Source of the DNA: Limnomonas spitsbergensis
Taxonomy: Eukaryota; Chlorophyta; Chlorophyceae; Chlamydomonadales
Direction of reading: 5' to 3'
Assembly (NCBI GenBank): GCA_037349105.1
Contig: JAYJMM010000118.1
Location: 2,355,501 to 2,419,500 of the forward strand
DNA: 64,000 bases
Shown: in pieces, positions 1-12,351 of the stretch
How the letters are laid out: each line of letters opens with the position of its first letter
How positions within the stretch are numbered: the stretch's first letter is position 1
Position numbers and translations under genes: made by a program
Notes under the pieces: model-generated
What the model saw: only the letters and a program-made list of their open reading frames with translations
What the model was told of the DNA's origin: nothing
Databases searched by the model: none

Positions 1-620
1 AAGCATGAAAAATAAGTGTGTAGTAAAACTAACAAATTTGAGATATAAAAGCCTGGGTCTGAAAATATGGCTAATCAAATTGGAGAGACACCCAAAGGCG
101 TAAAGAAGCATGCAGCGGAAGTTCTTTGCAGTGCTATAGGATGGCTGATCTGTTGGATGAAATACTGGGTGGACCCCTTTTGTGCAAGATGAGCCGATCT
201 TGGCCTGAACCAAGTCCCTGAAGTCTTGCAACGGCACGGACTTGGCCTCACCCCATGCTGAACTGTTTCCTTCATCAGCCTCGCGCACACTTGCACTCTC
301 TCTACATCGCACGCAGCAGCTGGGCAGAGGCGGGTGTGGAAATAAGTCATGACACCGGCCAGGCCCGTGACATTAATAGTGAAAGAAGGCTACTTCTACC
401 CCCAAGGGGCGGACAAGGTTTCAGGGAACAGGGCAGCTTATGGCTGTGGCCACAACTGCTCCGTAGCCATGAAGGCATGAACAGGCCACTTTTCAGCATG
501 AAGTCCAGCTTGTACTTAGCCGGTAGCCGTGCCCCATGCGTTGACCACAATGGGAGGCTTTCTCAATGGGCACCCCATGCTCGTACATTTTGCATCTTTA
601 ACTGCTGCACTCTGCTCCCC

Positions 621-716
621 GCTGGTTGATGTCACCACTCTTACGGCGGTTCTGTTGCTCCCTTTCCTTGACTTGACAAGCTGATCCACGCTGCCTGCTG
701 GTGGATGTCACCACTT
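621..716 (+). repeat. Two diverged copies (echoes) of the start of kinase exon 750-831
   Basis: Positions 621-655 and 674-715 repeat the exon start and its acceptor tract (exon region 720-787). Each keeps the core TTGATGTCACCAC or GTGGATGTCACCAC; the first also keeps the following TACGGCGG, and the second the upstream GACAAGCTG..CGCTGCCT. Both lie just 5' of the exon, in the intron. Confidence 0.7.
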
Positions 717-749
717 CCTGACAAGCTGCTTCCCGCTGCCTCACTGCAG

Positions 750-3700
750 GTTGATGTCACCACGACACGCTCCTACGGCGGCACTGGTCTCGGCCTTCAT
801 CTCGTGAACCAGCTTGTCAACGCTCACAACGGTAAGATGGCTGCATGGCATTCAGCGTGTTGGGCATGCACATACAGAAGAGAACTGCGCTGACAGTACG
901 GTGTGGAGTAAAATTACGTCGCGAATGTGCGTCAATGACCCAATCAGAAATGGAAAAAAGACCCGCGGCATCTTAAGGAAACCCTGCTTTATCCTCTGGT
1001 TACGGCACGGATGTGGCTACATCCAGGTGGCCTACACTGTGTTTTTGCCCACTCACTGCCACGCCCCACTGGCGGCGTAGGTTTCTTCCTCTCTTGGTGT
1101 AACTTTGCACTTTTGGCCGAGAATGCGTCCCCGCCACTGCTGTAAAAGGGAAACTGGGGAAGGGAAACAATGGCGGCTTGCCAGCCAACATCTACATGTG
1201 CATTTGCCTCGCTTGATGATAGACTTTTCTCAGCCAGAGAAATTGTGTACAGCTGTGTTGAATCCTGGCCAGCCTTGTACAGCAGTGTGCAACTAGCCAA
1301 ATAAATGATGCTCATCTATGTACAAATCCTGGCCAGCCATGTACAGCTACGCACTGCTAGCCAGGAAGATGATACACCGCTATGTACTGCCCAGAATGGT
1401 GCCCTGCCCTGCTTATCCCTACCCCACTTGCACTTATTGTGCACGCGATAGGAGACATCTTCGTGGAGAGTGAAGTCAAGGTTGGATCCACCTTCACGGT
1501 GTGGCTCCCCATCAACCAGGAGGGAAGCGACGTCCATGTGGCAGAGGGGGAGGATGTGTGAGTAGTGGTGGAAGAGTAATTTCAATGTGTCTGCTGCTGG
1601 TGCTTGTGACCCGCCTGGGTCGGGGAGATTGAGGGTGGGCGAGTATGATCCTGGTGACAGATACTGGGTACGGCGGTATGCAGTTCAGTGTGCAGGGGAC
1701 CACTCTTCGGGGGGGGCAGCTGGGGGCCACAGCTGGGTCAAAGGGGACGGAACCTTCACCAGCCTTCAGTACAAAGCCGAAACAGCAGTGCCTGCTGCAC
1801 CACGCCCTGATGGCTGTGGGCTGTGATGTAGCTGAATTGCAACTGAAGCTTTCTGAACTGCTGTCAAAATCAGTGGGTTCCAGGTATCTTCCTTTCCAGC
1901 CAGGCATGCTTGAAGGGTAGAGCTAGGCCCTCCCTGCATATGCCCTGCTGTAGTGCCATAATAGTCAAATGCACGGTCTCTGATTCAAATCTGGCCACTC
2001 GACAGTGCCCTGCTTGCACTGCCCTCCTCAGGCTGGCCCTCCTGGAGAAAGGCATAGTGGAAGCGGATTCAGGCCCGCAACAAGGCAGTGACACCAGCGA
2101 GGTGTGTGTGGTGGTGATAGACCAAGCGGGTTTGCGGGCACATGTCTTGATGTCTCTTCTTGGCGCCCAGCAGTAAGCTTGCAAGTCTGATACCGTGACT
2201 CCCGTTTCTTGACTTCCGGTTGCTGTGAAAGTGTGGATTCCTCCTTGCTCTGCCTGCGGACTACTCAACCGCGGCTGTTCCACTTCAGCCTCCTCTGCTC
2301 TGACCCCTACACTTTGAACCCTCCACCCTGCACACAGCCTCCACAGCGGCAGCTGTTCCAGTTCAGCCTCCTCTGCTCTGACCCCTAGACCTACAACCCT
2401 CCACCCTGCACACAGCCTTCACAGCCGCAGCTGTTCCAGTTCAGCCTCCTCTGCTCTGACCCCTAGACCTTGAATCCTCCACCTTGCACACAGCCTTCAC
2501 AGCCGCGGCTGTTCCACCACAATGCCTCCTCTGCTCTGACCCCTAGACCTTGAATCCTCCACCCTGCACACAGCCTTCACAGCCGCAGGTGTTCCACCAG
2601 AATGCCTCCTCTGCTCTGACCCCTAGACCTACAACCCTCCACCCTGCACACAGCCTTAACAGCCGCGGCTGTTCCAGGTCAGCCTCCTTAGCTCTGACCC
2701 CAAGACCTTGAACCCTCCACCCTGCACGCAGCCTTCACAGCCGCGGCTGTTCCACTTCAGCCTCCTCTGCTCTGACCCCTAGACCTTGAACCCTCAACCC
2801 TGCACGCAGCCTTCACAGCCGAGGCTATTCCACTTCAGCGTCCTCTGCTCTGACCCCTGGACCTTGAACCCTCCACCCTGCACGCAGCCTTCACAGCCGT
2901 GACTATTCCACTTCAGCGTCCTCTGCTCTGACCCCTAGACCTTGAACCCTCCACCCTGAACGCAGCCTTCACAGCCGCAGCTTTTCCACTTCAGCCTCCT
3001 CTGCTCTGACCCCTAGACCTTGAACCCTCCACCCTGCACACAGCCTTCACAGCTGCGGCTGTTCCACCGCAATGCCTCCTCTGCCCTGACCCCTAGACCT
3101 TGAACCCTCCACCCTGCACACAGCCTTCACAGCCGCGGCTGTTCCACTTCAGCCTCCTCTGCTCTGACCCCTTGACCTTGAACCCTTCACCCTGCACGCA
3201 GCCTTCACAGCTGCGGCTGTTCCACCGCAATGCCTCCTCTGCCCTGACCCCTAGACCTTGAACCCTTCACAATGCACGCAGCCTTCACAGCCGCAGCTTT
3301 TCCACTTCAGCCTCCTCTGCTCTGACCCCTCACATTGAACCCTTCACCCTGCACACAGCCTTCACAGCCGCGGCTGTTCCACCATAATGCCTCCTCTGCT
3401 CTGACCCCTAGACCTTGAACCCTCTACCCTGCACGCAGCCTTCACAGCTGCGGCTGTTCCACCGCAATGCCTCCTCTGCCCTGACCCCTAGACCTTGAAC
3501 CCTTCACAATGCACGCAGCCTTCACAGCCGCAGCTTTTCCACTTCAGCCTCCTCTGCTCTGACCCCTCACCTTGAACCCTTCACCCTGCACACAGCCTTC
3601 ACAGCCGCGGCTGTTCCACCATAATGCCTCCTCTGCTCTGACCCCTAGACCTTGAACCCTTCACCCTGCACGCAGCCTTCGCAGCTGCGGCTGTTCCACC

Positions 3701-6554
3701 GCAATGCCTCCTCTGCCCTGACCCCTAGACCTTGAACCCTTTACACTGCACGCAGCCTTTACAGCCGCAGCTTTTCCACTTCAGCCTCCTCTGCTCTGAC
3801 CCCTCACCTTGAACCCTTCACCCTGCACACAGCCTTCACAGCCGCAGCTGTTCTGCCATAATGCCTCCTCTGCTCTGACCCCTAGACCTTGAACCCTCCA
3901 CCCTGCACACAGCCTTCACAGCCGCGGCTGTTCCACCACTTCAGCCTCCTCTTCTCTGACCCCTACACTTTGAACCCTCCACCCTGCACACAGCCTTCAC
4001 AGCCGCGGCTGTTCCACCACAATGCCTCCTCTGCTCGGACCCCTAGATCTTGAACCCTGCACACAGCCTTCACAGCTGCGGCTTTTCCACTTCAGCCTCC
4101 TCTGCTCTGTCCCCTAGACCTTGAACCCTCTACCCCGCACGTAGCCCTCACAGCGGCGGCTGTTCCACCACAATGCCTCCTCTGCTCTGACCCCTAGACC
4201 TAGAACCCTCCACCCTGCACACAGCCTTCACATCCGGGCTGTTCCAGTTCAGCCTCCTCTGCTCTGACCCCTAGACCTTGAACCTTTCACCCTGCACGCA
4301 GCCTTCACAGCCACGGCTGTTCCACCACAATGCCTCCTCTGCTCTGACCCCTAGACCTGGAACCCTCCACCCTGCACACAGCCTTCACAGCCGCGGCTGT
4401 TCCACCACAATGCCTCCTCTGCTCCGACCCCTCACCTTGAACCCTTTACTCTGCACACAGCCCTCACAGCCGCGGCTGTTCCACCATGAAGCCAATATGG
4501 ACCAGTACATGATCTTAAGTGTGGACGATGACTACATCAACCAGATGGTGGTGGAGAACCTGCTGGTGCCAGAGGGGTACAAAGTGAGTACTGGTAGTGG
4601 TAGGCAGTAGGATTGCAGTTTATGGCTCCCACCACCAGCCTGCTGGTGCCTACTTAATTCTTTACCGTAGACGCTCGCTGCATCAGCCAGATGGTGGTGG
4701 ATGACCTCCTGGTCCCAGAGGGCGACAGTGTGAGTGGTGGTCAGGGAATTTTGAGGCGGTGATCAACACAAAGACTGGACCAACGTGACTGTCACACTCT
4801 CTAACGTAACTCACATGCCCTGAAGAAAAATCGACTGTTAATGTTTCCACCCTTCATCATCCAGCTTGAACTATCTGGCCCTCCCGAGTAAGAATTAAGG
4901 GGGGGATGGATTGGCGACGCTTAAATACAACAAAAAGTAGCGTGTTGGTCCTCACGAGCTACATGCGGGCATTTGTTGCCTTGGGCATTTTCGAAATGTT
5001 TGCTTATCATTGCAGGTGGTTCAGGCCATGGGAGGCATCGAGGCTTTGGAGGTGCTCGCTGCCAGCGAATACTTCCCCGACCTGATCCTCCTGGACGTCA
5101 TGATGCCCGACATGAGCGGGTATCAGGTGAGGCATGGCCACACATGTGTCAATACGTGGGTGAGGTACTTCTACCCTTCCACATTTTGTACTTGAAAGTG
5201 AATGCTTCCCCGACCTGCTCCACCTTGACATCACACCAGGGGTGAGACTGACCACCCAGGCACCCATTCAATCCATTACCAATCATCAAATGCATTTTTT
5301 TATTGCGATGCCCATATCCCAATAATATATTAGGATTGCCAGGAGGTCCAGTGGATGCAACAAGGCCGCTCCATCCTCGTCATCCTGTATTTATTGCCGA
5401 TAGGACCCAATGACAAACAAGCCGTGACCGGTCTACGGCCGGTGTCTCAAGCAGGAGGGTTTGTTTCTACCAAGCCCAGTTGGCCCTAGGCCTGGTTGTA
5501 ACCGAAGCCCTCAGGCTAAGCACTCTGACCCTTTCTTCTCACTCAGGTGTGCCAGGAGGTCCGGCGGCTGTACCGCAGCTTGTCCATCCCCATCATCATG
5601 GTCAGCGCTAAGGGCACCCCAGAGGACATCATGATGGGGCTGGAGGCAGGGTCCAACGACTATGTGAAGAAGCCTTTCCACCGCAAGGAGCTGCTGAGCA
5701 GGGTCCGGGCGCAGATACGAACGAGGTGAGGGGCTCAAGGTACCCCAGCTACACTTCAGATGCATGTCTTCGGCATCATGGAAGTGGGGTTAACAAAATA
5801 TGTCAATGGGCCTTTATATTGGAAGGGGCTGCTTAGCAGGGTCCGAGGGCAAATACGTTCAAGGTGCATGTGCATGTGCCAGGTGTGTGGCTAGGGAGTG
5901 TCACAACAATGACACCAGCCACTGTTGTCCGAGTGGCTGGTGTCCGAATCAGGAGTGTCGGCTGAGTGGCTGACCAAGTGCATGTCAAGGGTGGGCAGCT
6001 GGCTGGGTGCATGAGGGTTTGAATGGCAGGTGCATGTGCCAGGTGGGTGTCTGGTGGACGTGCCTTGGTGAGGATTCAACTTAACTTGTACAGCCTTTTG
6101 CCTGCCACACATATGGTCAGGCCAACAGGCCCTGGGAGAATTCGCCTTTTTAGCTTATTTACAGCAGCATGCTGCTCATATTATCAAGGATCTGCACAAG
6201 CTACATCTAGACCTGTCGTGTCGGCGGCCTTGTCAGTGTGATCTCAACTGCTGCCCCCCTAGTCTGCGGTAAATCAGCTCATCCTAAAAGTTATGAAAGG
6301 AATGTGGATATTTCTTCGGATGATGCTACACAACTTTGTTCTCATCGTTCACCCACACGGCCGCACTTGGATTGATGTCCACAGCTTTTCATTTCTCCTT
6401 ACCTTACCTTGCTGTATAATAATCTAATACAATACCTCAGGAGCATCTGTGTTTGTATGCCCCCTGCTTGTAACTTATGGATTCTTTGATTTCTTGCAGG
6501 GATAGAGCAAACTACCGCACAACAAGTAAGGCGTCCCGTTATATCGAGGCATAG
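750..6554 (+). CDS. Hybrid sensor histidine kinase, C-terminal part (ATPase end plus receiver domain), 5' partial
   Basis: Exons read as 750-831, 1452-1555, 4470-4583, 5016-5126, 5547-5725 and 6500-6554 (stop TAG). Exon 750-831 carries the glycine-rich ATP lid of a histidine kinase HATPase domain (SYGGTGLGLHLVNQLV), and exon 1452-1555 its last strands (GSTFTVWLP). The other exons give a complete receiver domain: acidic pair in SVDDDYINQ, phospho-acceptor Asp in LILLDVMMPDMSG, the conserved Ser in IIMVSAKG and Lys in YVKKPF. By family knowledge, the kinase autophosphorylates on His and passes the phosphate to the receiver Asp. The sensor, dimerisation and N-box regions are not seen and probably lie left of the window. 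The acceptor of exon 4470 lies inside the last unit of a tandem array. GTAAGG at 6526 could be an alternative donor, so the C terminus may extend further. Joining kinase and receiver across a 2.9-kb intron is an inference from strand, order and phase. Confidence 0.78.
1260..1387. repeat. Tandem duplication, about 65-bp unit, in kinase intron
   Basis: Positions 1260-1322 and 1325-1387 are similar; both begin AATCCTGGCCAGCC and end CTATGTAC. They lie between exons 750-831 and 1452-1555. The stretch 832-1259 holds nothing else I recognise. Confidence 0.7.
2268..4487 (+). repeat. Minisatellite, 78-80-bp unit, about 28 copies, ending at a functional 3' splice site
   Basis: Units run CCCTAGACCTTGAACCCT.. 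to ..CCTCTGCTCTGAC. Two unit types differ by 2 bp after GTTCCAC (CACAATG or TTCAGC). Read on the gene strand, each unit has CTCTGAC (branch-point-like), a pyrimidine-rich run and CTTCACAG (acceptor-like) followed by CCGCGGCTGTTCCAC. The last unit supplies the acceptor and first codons of kinase exon 4470-4583. The array fills most of the 2.9-kb intron; 1556-2267 holds no other recognisable feature. Confidence 0.92.
4669..4740 (+). repeat. Echo of kinase exon 4470-4583, with its donor site
   Basis: Hand alignment with 4533-4592 gives about 47 identities in 60, through CAGATGGTGGTGGA to GTGAGT. It would encode ISQMVVDDLLVPEGDS against the exon's INQMVVENLLVPEGYK. It lies in the intron downstream of the real exon. 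Confidence 0.85.
5197..5240 (+). repeat. Echo of kinase exon 5016-5126
   Basis: It repeats the phospho-acceptor part of the exon (GAATGCTTCCCCGACCTG against GAATACTTCCCCGACCTG) and ends in GGGGTGAGA like the real donor. A deletion has removed the middle. It lies about 70 bp downstream of the exon. Confidence 0.7.
5337..5387 (+). repeat. Echo of the start of kinase exon 5547-5725
   Basis: It shares TGCCAGGAGGTCC and then CCATCCTCGTCATC with the exon's CCATCCCCATCATC. It lies upstream, in the preceding intron. Confidence 0.7.
5771..5866 (+). repeat. Echo of the end of kinase exon 5547-5725
   Basis: It follows the exon from the ATCATGATGGGG region through GCTGCTGAGCAGGGTCCG to the donor. The copy reads GCTGCTTAGCAGGGTCCG and ends AAGGTGCAT. 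It lies just downstream of the exon. The rest of the intron to 6499 shows nothing else. Confidence 0.75.
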
Positions 6555-7483
6555 TGTGCCGGTGACGTTGTATCGGGAATAAGGGCGAACCAAGGCTGGT
6601 GTTGGTTGCGTCGTTGCCCACGCCTCATAATTTTAAACAACGGTTGGCAAATATTGGAAGCAATTGCAATGAACTTGTTTTCTTCATATCAGAGTGGCAA
6701 GCGTGATGTCCACCTATTTCAATGGGTTCAGCATTATTCTTGCAGGGTGCACTGGACCTGCTTTCATGGCCTAGGTTTTAGTGTATAGCAGTGCAATTGT
6801 GCATTGGGCTAGTGGGCACGTTTGCGCGTTGGGCTAGTGACAGACCTTCTGAGTGGTTTTGGCGCTTCTCCAAGCTTCCCTCCGGCCTCTGGGTTTTTTT
6901 TGTTTGTTTGAAGATTTTATATTTCAGGTACGGGAGATCCAGTTCCTGCTGGTCGGGCAGGTGGCTCTGCCATTGGAGGGACACGCTTGCAGATGGAAAG
7001 ATTTGGCACTGCGGCAAAATCAAATTCTACCAAAAACTGGTATTCCCTGAAAATTTGGCGTGGTTTATTCCTCTTTCCTTGTTGTGCCCATTGTGCGTGC
7101 GAAACGATTTATTTGATTATGACTGTCTTTCCCCGCCATGACTGCGTCTTAAGCTGCATTTTATCATTGAATGAACTAGTAGAATAAAGCACTGTGCCCA
7201 CCGTCGGCTGAAAGCAGGCACGGTAGGTTGCCGCAAACCTGTGGTCAGTGTGTGAGTGGTGGGCTCTCTGGGGACCCTCCTGTCGGTCGCCTCTAGCTGA
7301 GCCTGCCCTTAGGCTGAGTCTACTGGCCTCAGCGCCCCTGTGATGGGTAGCGGCTGCAGGTCAATGGCAGCCTGGCGCAGTTTTGGGCGGCCGCTCCCCA
7401 CTCCAGGTCCTACATTGCACCCAGTAGTTCGCAGCACCCAGTGCACATGCTGGAGCTCTATCTCACTACGACGTACTAATTAG
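6555..7483. other. Intergenic, no gene recognised
   Basis: Short open frames on both strands have no recognisable domain and no consistent exon structure. A piece at 6913-6990 after TTTCAG could be a further exon of the kinase gene, but nothing in its translation supports that. Confidence 0.4.
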
Positions 7484-7741
7484 GTCTGATACCATGAGTC
7501 GATGACATTACACCTCTGGGCCCTGCTCAAAAAGGCTCGGCCGCGTGGGCGTCCTACTGTTCAGATGGGGGGAAATAAAAAGGAGAAAGACCCTCCCTAA
7601 AAAAAGAAAAAAGTAACCCGAAGTAACCCCGCCCCTCTCAAGCCTTTAATAAGAAAAAGGGGAGGGAAAAAAGGGCCTAACATAGAGACGGCGCTGTGCA
7701 ATCTCTGGGCCCTGCTCAAAAGCTCGGCTGCTTGGGTGCTC
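7484..7741 (-). mobile_element. LTR-retrotransposon end fragments with a tRNA-iMet-type primer-binding site
   Basis: On the minus strand 7495-7486 reads TGGTATCAGA, the usual primer-binding site complementary to initiator tRNA-Met, directly preceded by CA as at an LTR 3' end. The preceding 40 bp (7514-7555), containing GGGCCCTGCTC and GGCTCGGCCGCG, recur at 7703-7741, 12352-12411 (inverted), 12472-12508 and 14018-14060, and partly at 58640-58665. No gag or pol frame was found next to it, so this is a remnant or solo end. From 7742 to 8690 I see only purine-rich simple sequence and no gene. Confidence 0.5.
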
Positions 7742-8690
7742 ACCAGAGTTCTGGGAAGGAAACTCAAGGCAAGAGGAGGAAAGAAAGCGAGAGAGTAACA
7801 CAAGAAAAGGAAATGCCCCCTCACACACACACAAAGGAAAGGCAGTGCAAAGGTTCCCCGCCCCTGAAGATTCAAATCCTGGACAGGTTAAACTAAAAGA
7901 GAGGTGAGAAAGCAAGAGAGGAACACAAAAAGAGGACCCCTTCCCCCCAATGCGGGAAATAAACATGGTACCCCAGCTCCTCAAGAAACTAGCCCTCAAT
8001 GGTGTTTAACACCACCTTCACAAAAGCCAGAGCCTCCCACCGATGCCTGCCCGGCAAACTGATGAAAGTTCGTTGCACCCTGGAGAGGTGTTACGGACGA
8101 CATGAACACCTGAACTACATGAACACCTGAAAATCTCTCCAGCCAGTGTATGGTCCGTAAACACTCTTAACCACAGCTAATTCAAACAGCAAATTTCCAA
8201 AAAGTAAATATTGATGTTCTGAAAATTGTGGAGATTGTGTGTGAGTGCTATCATAACATGCAGACAATCGGTGTCATTGAGAACATACAAAGAGGAGCGA
8301 TTACAATAAGCGCAATGAATCGGGAGGCATCATCCAGATTGGGAACCAGAGGGGATTATGTGCTTGTGGCAAGGCTGCTTGGAGACCAACTCAAAAAGTT
8401 ATAACAGGTATTCATGGCAAGGCCATATAGAACAGAAACATGCCACACAGATAGGTACAGATGTTCAACTTAACTGGAAACATAAATTGGAGCAGACTTG
8501 AAAATGGGCATCAAGCATGTGTTGCATATGCCAGGTTGGGTGCAAAACCTGAGAATATAGCCCGAACAGATCCGAACATATGGTAGGTGTACATTTTAAA
8601 CACAAGCAACCCGAGAAGGCTCAGGTTTGAGAATTGTCGGCAAGTGTCTTTAGCACGTGTTGGATTAGAAAATTACACAAAAGTAATATG

Positions 8691-10594
8691 TCACGTATGC
8701 AAGAGACAGGCGACAGCGGTTCCATAACAGCTATCTTCGAAGAGATGGATAGCTACCCTGCTCAGCTGCTGCCGGTGCTCTCTCCCCTGATATTCAGCAC
8801 GGGGACTCCGGGTACGCACATTCGAATCCAGGGAATCCAGCAAAATATGCACTATCCCCTCGTGACCATTCTGCATTGCCCGCTCCAGCGCTTGCCCATT
8901 CCTGCAGTCCGCGCGAGGGGCATGATTCCTCCACCCTAGCAACAGCCGTACCACCGCCTCATGGCCATTCTCCGCTGCCTGGACCAGGGCCTCTCCATCC
9001 TGGCAGTCAGCACGAGGGGCATGATACCTCAACCCCAGCAACAGCCGTACCACCGCCTCATGGCCATTCTCCGCTGCCTGGACCAGCGCCCTCCCATTCC
9101 TACAGTCAGCACGAGGGGCATACTTCCGCCGCCCCAGCAATAGCCGCACCATCGCCTTGTGGCCATTCTCTGCTGCTTGGACCAGCGCCTCCCCACTCCT
9201 ACAGTCAGCATCAGGGGCATGCTCTCGCCACCCTAGCAACAGCGGTACCACCGCCTCCTGGCCATAACTGGCTGCCTGCACCAGCGCCCTCCCATTCCTG
9301 CAGTCAGCATGAGGGGCATGCTCACGCCAGCCTAGCAACAGCCGTACCACCGCCCCATGGCCATTCTGTGCTGCCTGCAACAACGCCAGCCCAGATCTGC
9401 AGTCGGCATGAGGGGCATGTACCATCCAACCCAACAACAGTCGCATGAACGCCTCCTTGCCATACTGGGCTGAGAGCAACAGCGCTTGCCCATTCATGCA
9501 ATTGGCACGAGGAGCATGATCCGTCCACTCCAACAACAGTCGCACTATCGCCTCATGGCCATACTGGGCTGCTATAGCACCAGCGCCTGCCCATCCAAGC
9601 AATCGGCATGAGGAGCATGATCCCTCCACACCAACAACAGTCGCGGTATCGCCTCATGGCCATACTGGGCTGCTAGCAACAGCGCTTGCCCATCCAAGCA
9701 ATCAGCACGAGGAGCATGATCCTTCCACTCCAACAACAGCCGCGCTACCGCCTCATGGCCATAGTGGGCTGCCTTAATTAGCGCCAGCCCATCATGGCAG
9801 TCAGCACGAGGGGCATGGTACCTCCACCCTAGCAACAGCCGCACCAAAGGTTCATCGCCATAACGAACGGCCCAGAACAATGCCTAACAATCCCTGCAGT
9901 CGGCATGTGGGGCATGCTCTCTCCACCCCAGCAACAGCTGCACGATAGCTATGTCACCATACTGGGCTGCCGTTACCACGGCGACCCCATTCTTGCAGTC
10001 GGCACGTGAGGCATGTTCCCTCCAACCCAGCAACAGCTGCACCACCGCATCGTGGCCATTTCCCGCTGCTCACACTAGGGCCTCCCCATCCTGGCAGTTG
10101 GTACATGGGGCGTGCTCCCTCCACCCTAGCAACAGCTGCACCATAGCTAGGTGGCCATACTGGGCTGCCACCACCAGCGCCTCCCCATCCTTGCAGTCTG
10201 CCTTCACACCCAGGTTCAGCATGAGCCTCACCAGCTCAACGTCGTTGAATGTCTGACTGTTGCAGCAAATAGCTCTCAGGAGGGCATCCTCGGGACTGTG
10301 TACCTCCATCATGGCACGGGCCAGGTTTAAGGAACAGGCCCCGAGGCAGTCGCGCCATTGCCTGCACACCCGCCACGCTCCATACCACACAATATTGGCA
10401 TCGAAAAATCGATGGGGGCCTTGGTAATCGCATACCCATGCATCTGCTCTGCCGAGAATGTTCCCAAGAATGTCCGCACTAAGATCTTGGATGCGGGTCG
10501 TGTAGGCTGGGCTGTCCCTAGGGGATGCAGAGGCAGCTGTCTTGATAGCCTTGCTGACTGCTGAGGAGCTCCCGGTGTGGTATCTGCTGCTCAT
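8691..10594 (-). pseudogene. F-box-like ankyrin-repeat protein, disabled
   Basis: The reading frame from ATG 10594 gives an N terminus with an F-box-like stretch (LSADILGNILGRA, then WRVCRQWRDCLG), then about 14 ankyrin units of 33 residues, each following a pattern like DGEALVQAAENGHEAVVRLL. Such proteins usually act as substrate adaptors. The frame is broken three times: TGA at 10070-10072, TAG at 9884-9886 and a 2-bp insertion near 9573-9576, where the neighbouring unit shows the intact form. The frame after the insertion runs on to 8691. No introns are evident, unlike its neighbours, so a retrocopy or a repeat expansion that decayed is possible. Sequencing errors could mimic up to three lesions, but two stops plus a frameshift make a pseudogene more likely. 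Confidence 0.72.
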
Positions 10595-11235
10595 TTCACT
10601 GCCTCTGACAAGATGGCCTTGCCTCTCCTAATCGATCAACAAGCATGAGAAGTGAGGGTCATGTATGAGACTATGAGAGTATGAGGCATGGCTGGTGGTG
10701 AGGAGCAAAAAGAATGCAAAGATTATACATCACAAAGGCTGAAACAGGGAAATGGAAGACAATAAACATGAGAATGGGCAAATCAAGTACCAGTTTTGCT
10801 CAATGAATGGTTGTACCAGCCAGTAAGTTCCAGTCCTTATGGTAACGGTGTGGATGTGGCTTTGGCCCCGAGCTGTGCTGTTCCCTAAACCCGCACGCCC
10901 CTAGGGGGGCGTAGTTTTCTCTTCTCTCTCCAGTCCTTGTTTTCGAAGACTTCATAAATTCAGTACATGGCACACATGATAGCAAAGCACAACGTGATGA
11001 CACACACAGAAAGAAACAAGTTTAGCGGTAATAACACTAGGTCACTGCCGGGTTGGGGCAACACCGATTTTGTGAGAGTTTTTGTCATTGTTGTCCTTAA
11101 GGAATTTGGACTGCCGCGATAGGTGATCTAATTAGTTTTGGCCTGCGCGAATGTGTATAAATACGCGCCACAATTTTGTTCTACGGTACACTGCCGTGCA
11201 TCTGTGTCCACCCCACCTATCCCTGTCCCACTCAC

Positions 11236-12020
11236 CAAGGGGAACGTTGGGTTGGGGTTGATGTGCTCAATGCACACGCCCTTCAGGATAGCTGACTGCA
11301 AAAGCTGAAGGCCCTCCCACACGCTCCAGCTCACAAGGGTGCCCTTGCCCCAAGACGTGGCTCAGGTCAATCACATGGATGAACATGACCAGCCTCGCCC
11401 TGCAAGCAACGTTGAGCAATGTACTGTTGTGGTTTTGTTAACGTATTGCTCAGACAAAAGGATCTAGATGTGTGCGAGGCACGCTTGCAGGTACTTATCC
11501 CCGTGCGTGTTCGCTACATTTGGTGTAACCAACTCTGCCTGTAAACCAAGAAATGTGACCTTCAAATTTGCCACAGCTCAAAACACGATGGGCCAGGCCG
11601 AAAGACAGACAACAGCCATCCAGGTTACAGTGAAAGCATGATCACAGATATGGATGCTGGATGCCTGGGTGGTACAAGAAAATCACCTCCCCCCCCCCCC
11701 GCCCTCTGGCGTGTCTAAAAAATGTATACAGTGGCCTTGTCAGCTTACCTGCTGGTGACGAGTCCTCTTGATTTTGAATCTGCTAAGATCTCCTTATAAA
11801 TGGGCTGGGGCATGTCCCCCTTGCCCACAACAACAGTGGGGCTCCCTCGCCGGGCTATGTCTTGCTGAAAGACATGCCGGTCATCGGTCATGGACGGGTT
11901 TAAATCCCTCAGTGCCTGGTGAAGGGAATGTACAGAGACAAATCCCTGGTGGACTGGAAGGTTGAACGAGGCTAGTCTCAGATCGTGATCGCGAAACTGG
12001 CAAGCAATCCAGTCGTCCAT
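11236..12020 (-). CDS. Unrecognised gene, two candidate exons
   Basis: Exon 11749-12020 starts at an ATG (MDDWIACQFRDHDLRL), stays open for about 90 codons of ordinary composition and ends at a good donor (GTAAGC). A second coding-like stretch, about 11236-11345, reads VSWSVWEGLQLLQ then IEHINPNPTFPL and ends at GTGAGTGG. The phases of the two do not join directly, so at least one exon or boundary is missing, and no stop-containing last exon was found down to 10595. I recognise no family. Between 10595 and 11235 nothing else is supported. Confidence 0.4.
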
Positions 12021-12351
12021 TTGACTTCAACGTGACTAAAACGTGACCGGAAGCAACCAAGGTGAAAATTGATGAAAATTGTGAAAGCCAAGTCTCACGC
12101 TCCTTCCTCGGAGACGGCTGCTTGACGTGTTACATCTAGTCCCACATCGCACCCCAGCCGTCAGCCACGGAAAGTACCAATCAAATCATGCAGAATCTGT
12201 GGATCAAATGGCCGTACAAAGCCGTACGGCGGATTCCGGATTTAGCGATAACGCGGATTCGGCGGAGGTGGCCGGGTGAGACGTAGATACGTCACAGGCG
12301 GTAGTGCAGCATCCCCAGGTCACACCTGCCAGCGAGAGTGAGAGCTGGGCG

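Noticed and set aside
8876..9448. 190-codon + strand open frame with repeated GHSPLPGP-type units
   Set aside because: It is the antisense shadow of the ankyrin repeats on the minus strand.
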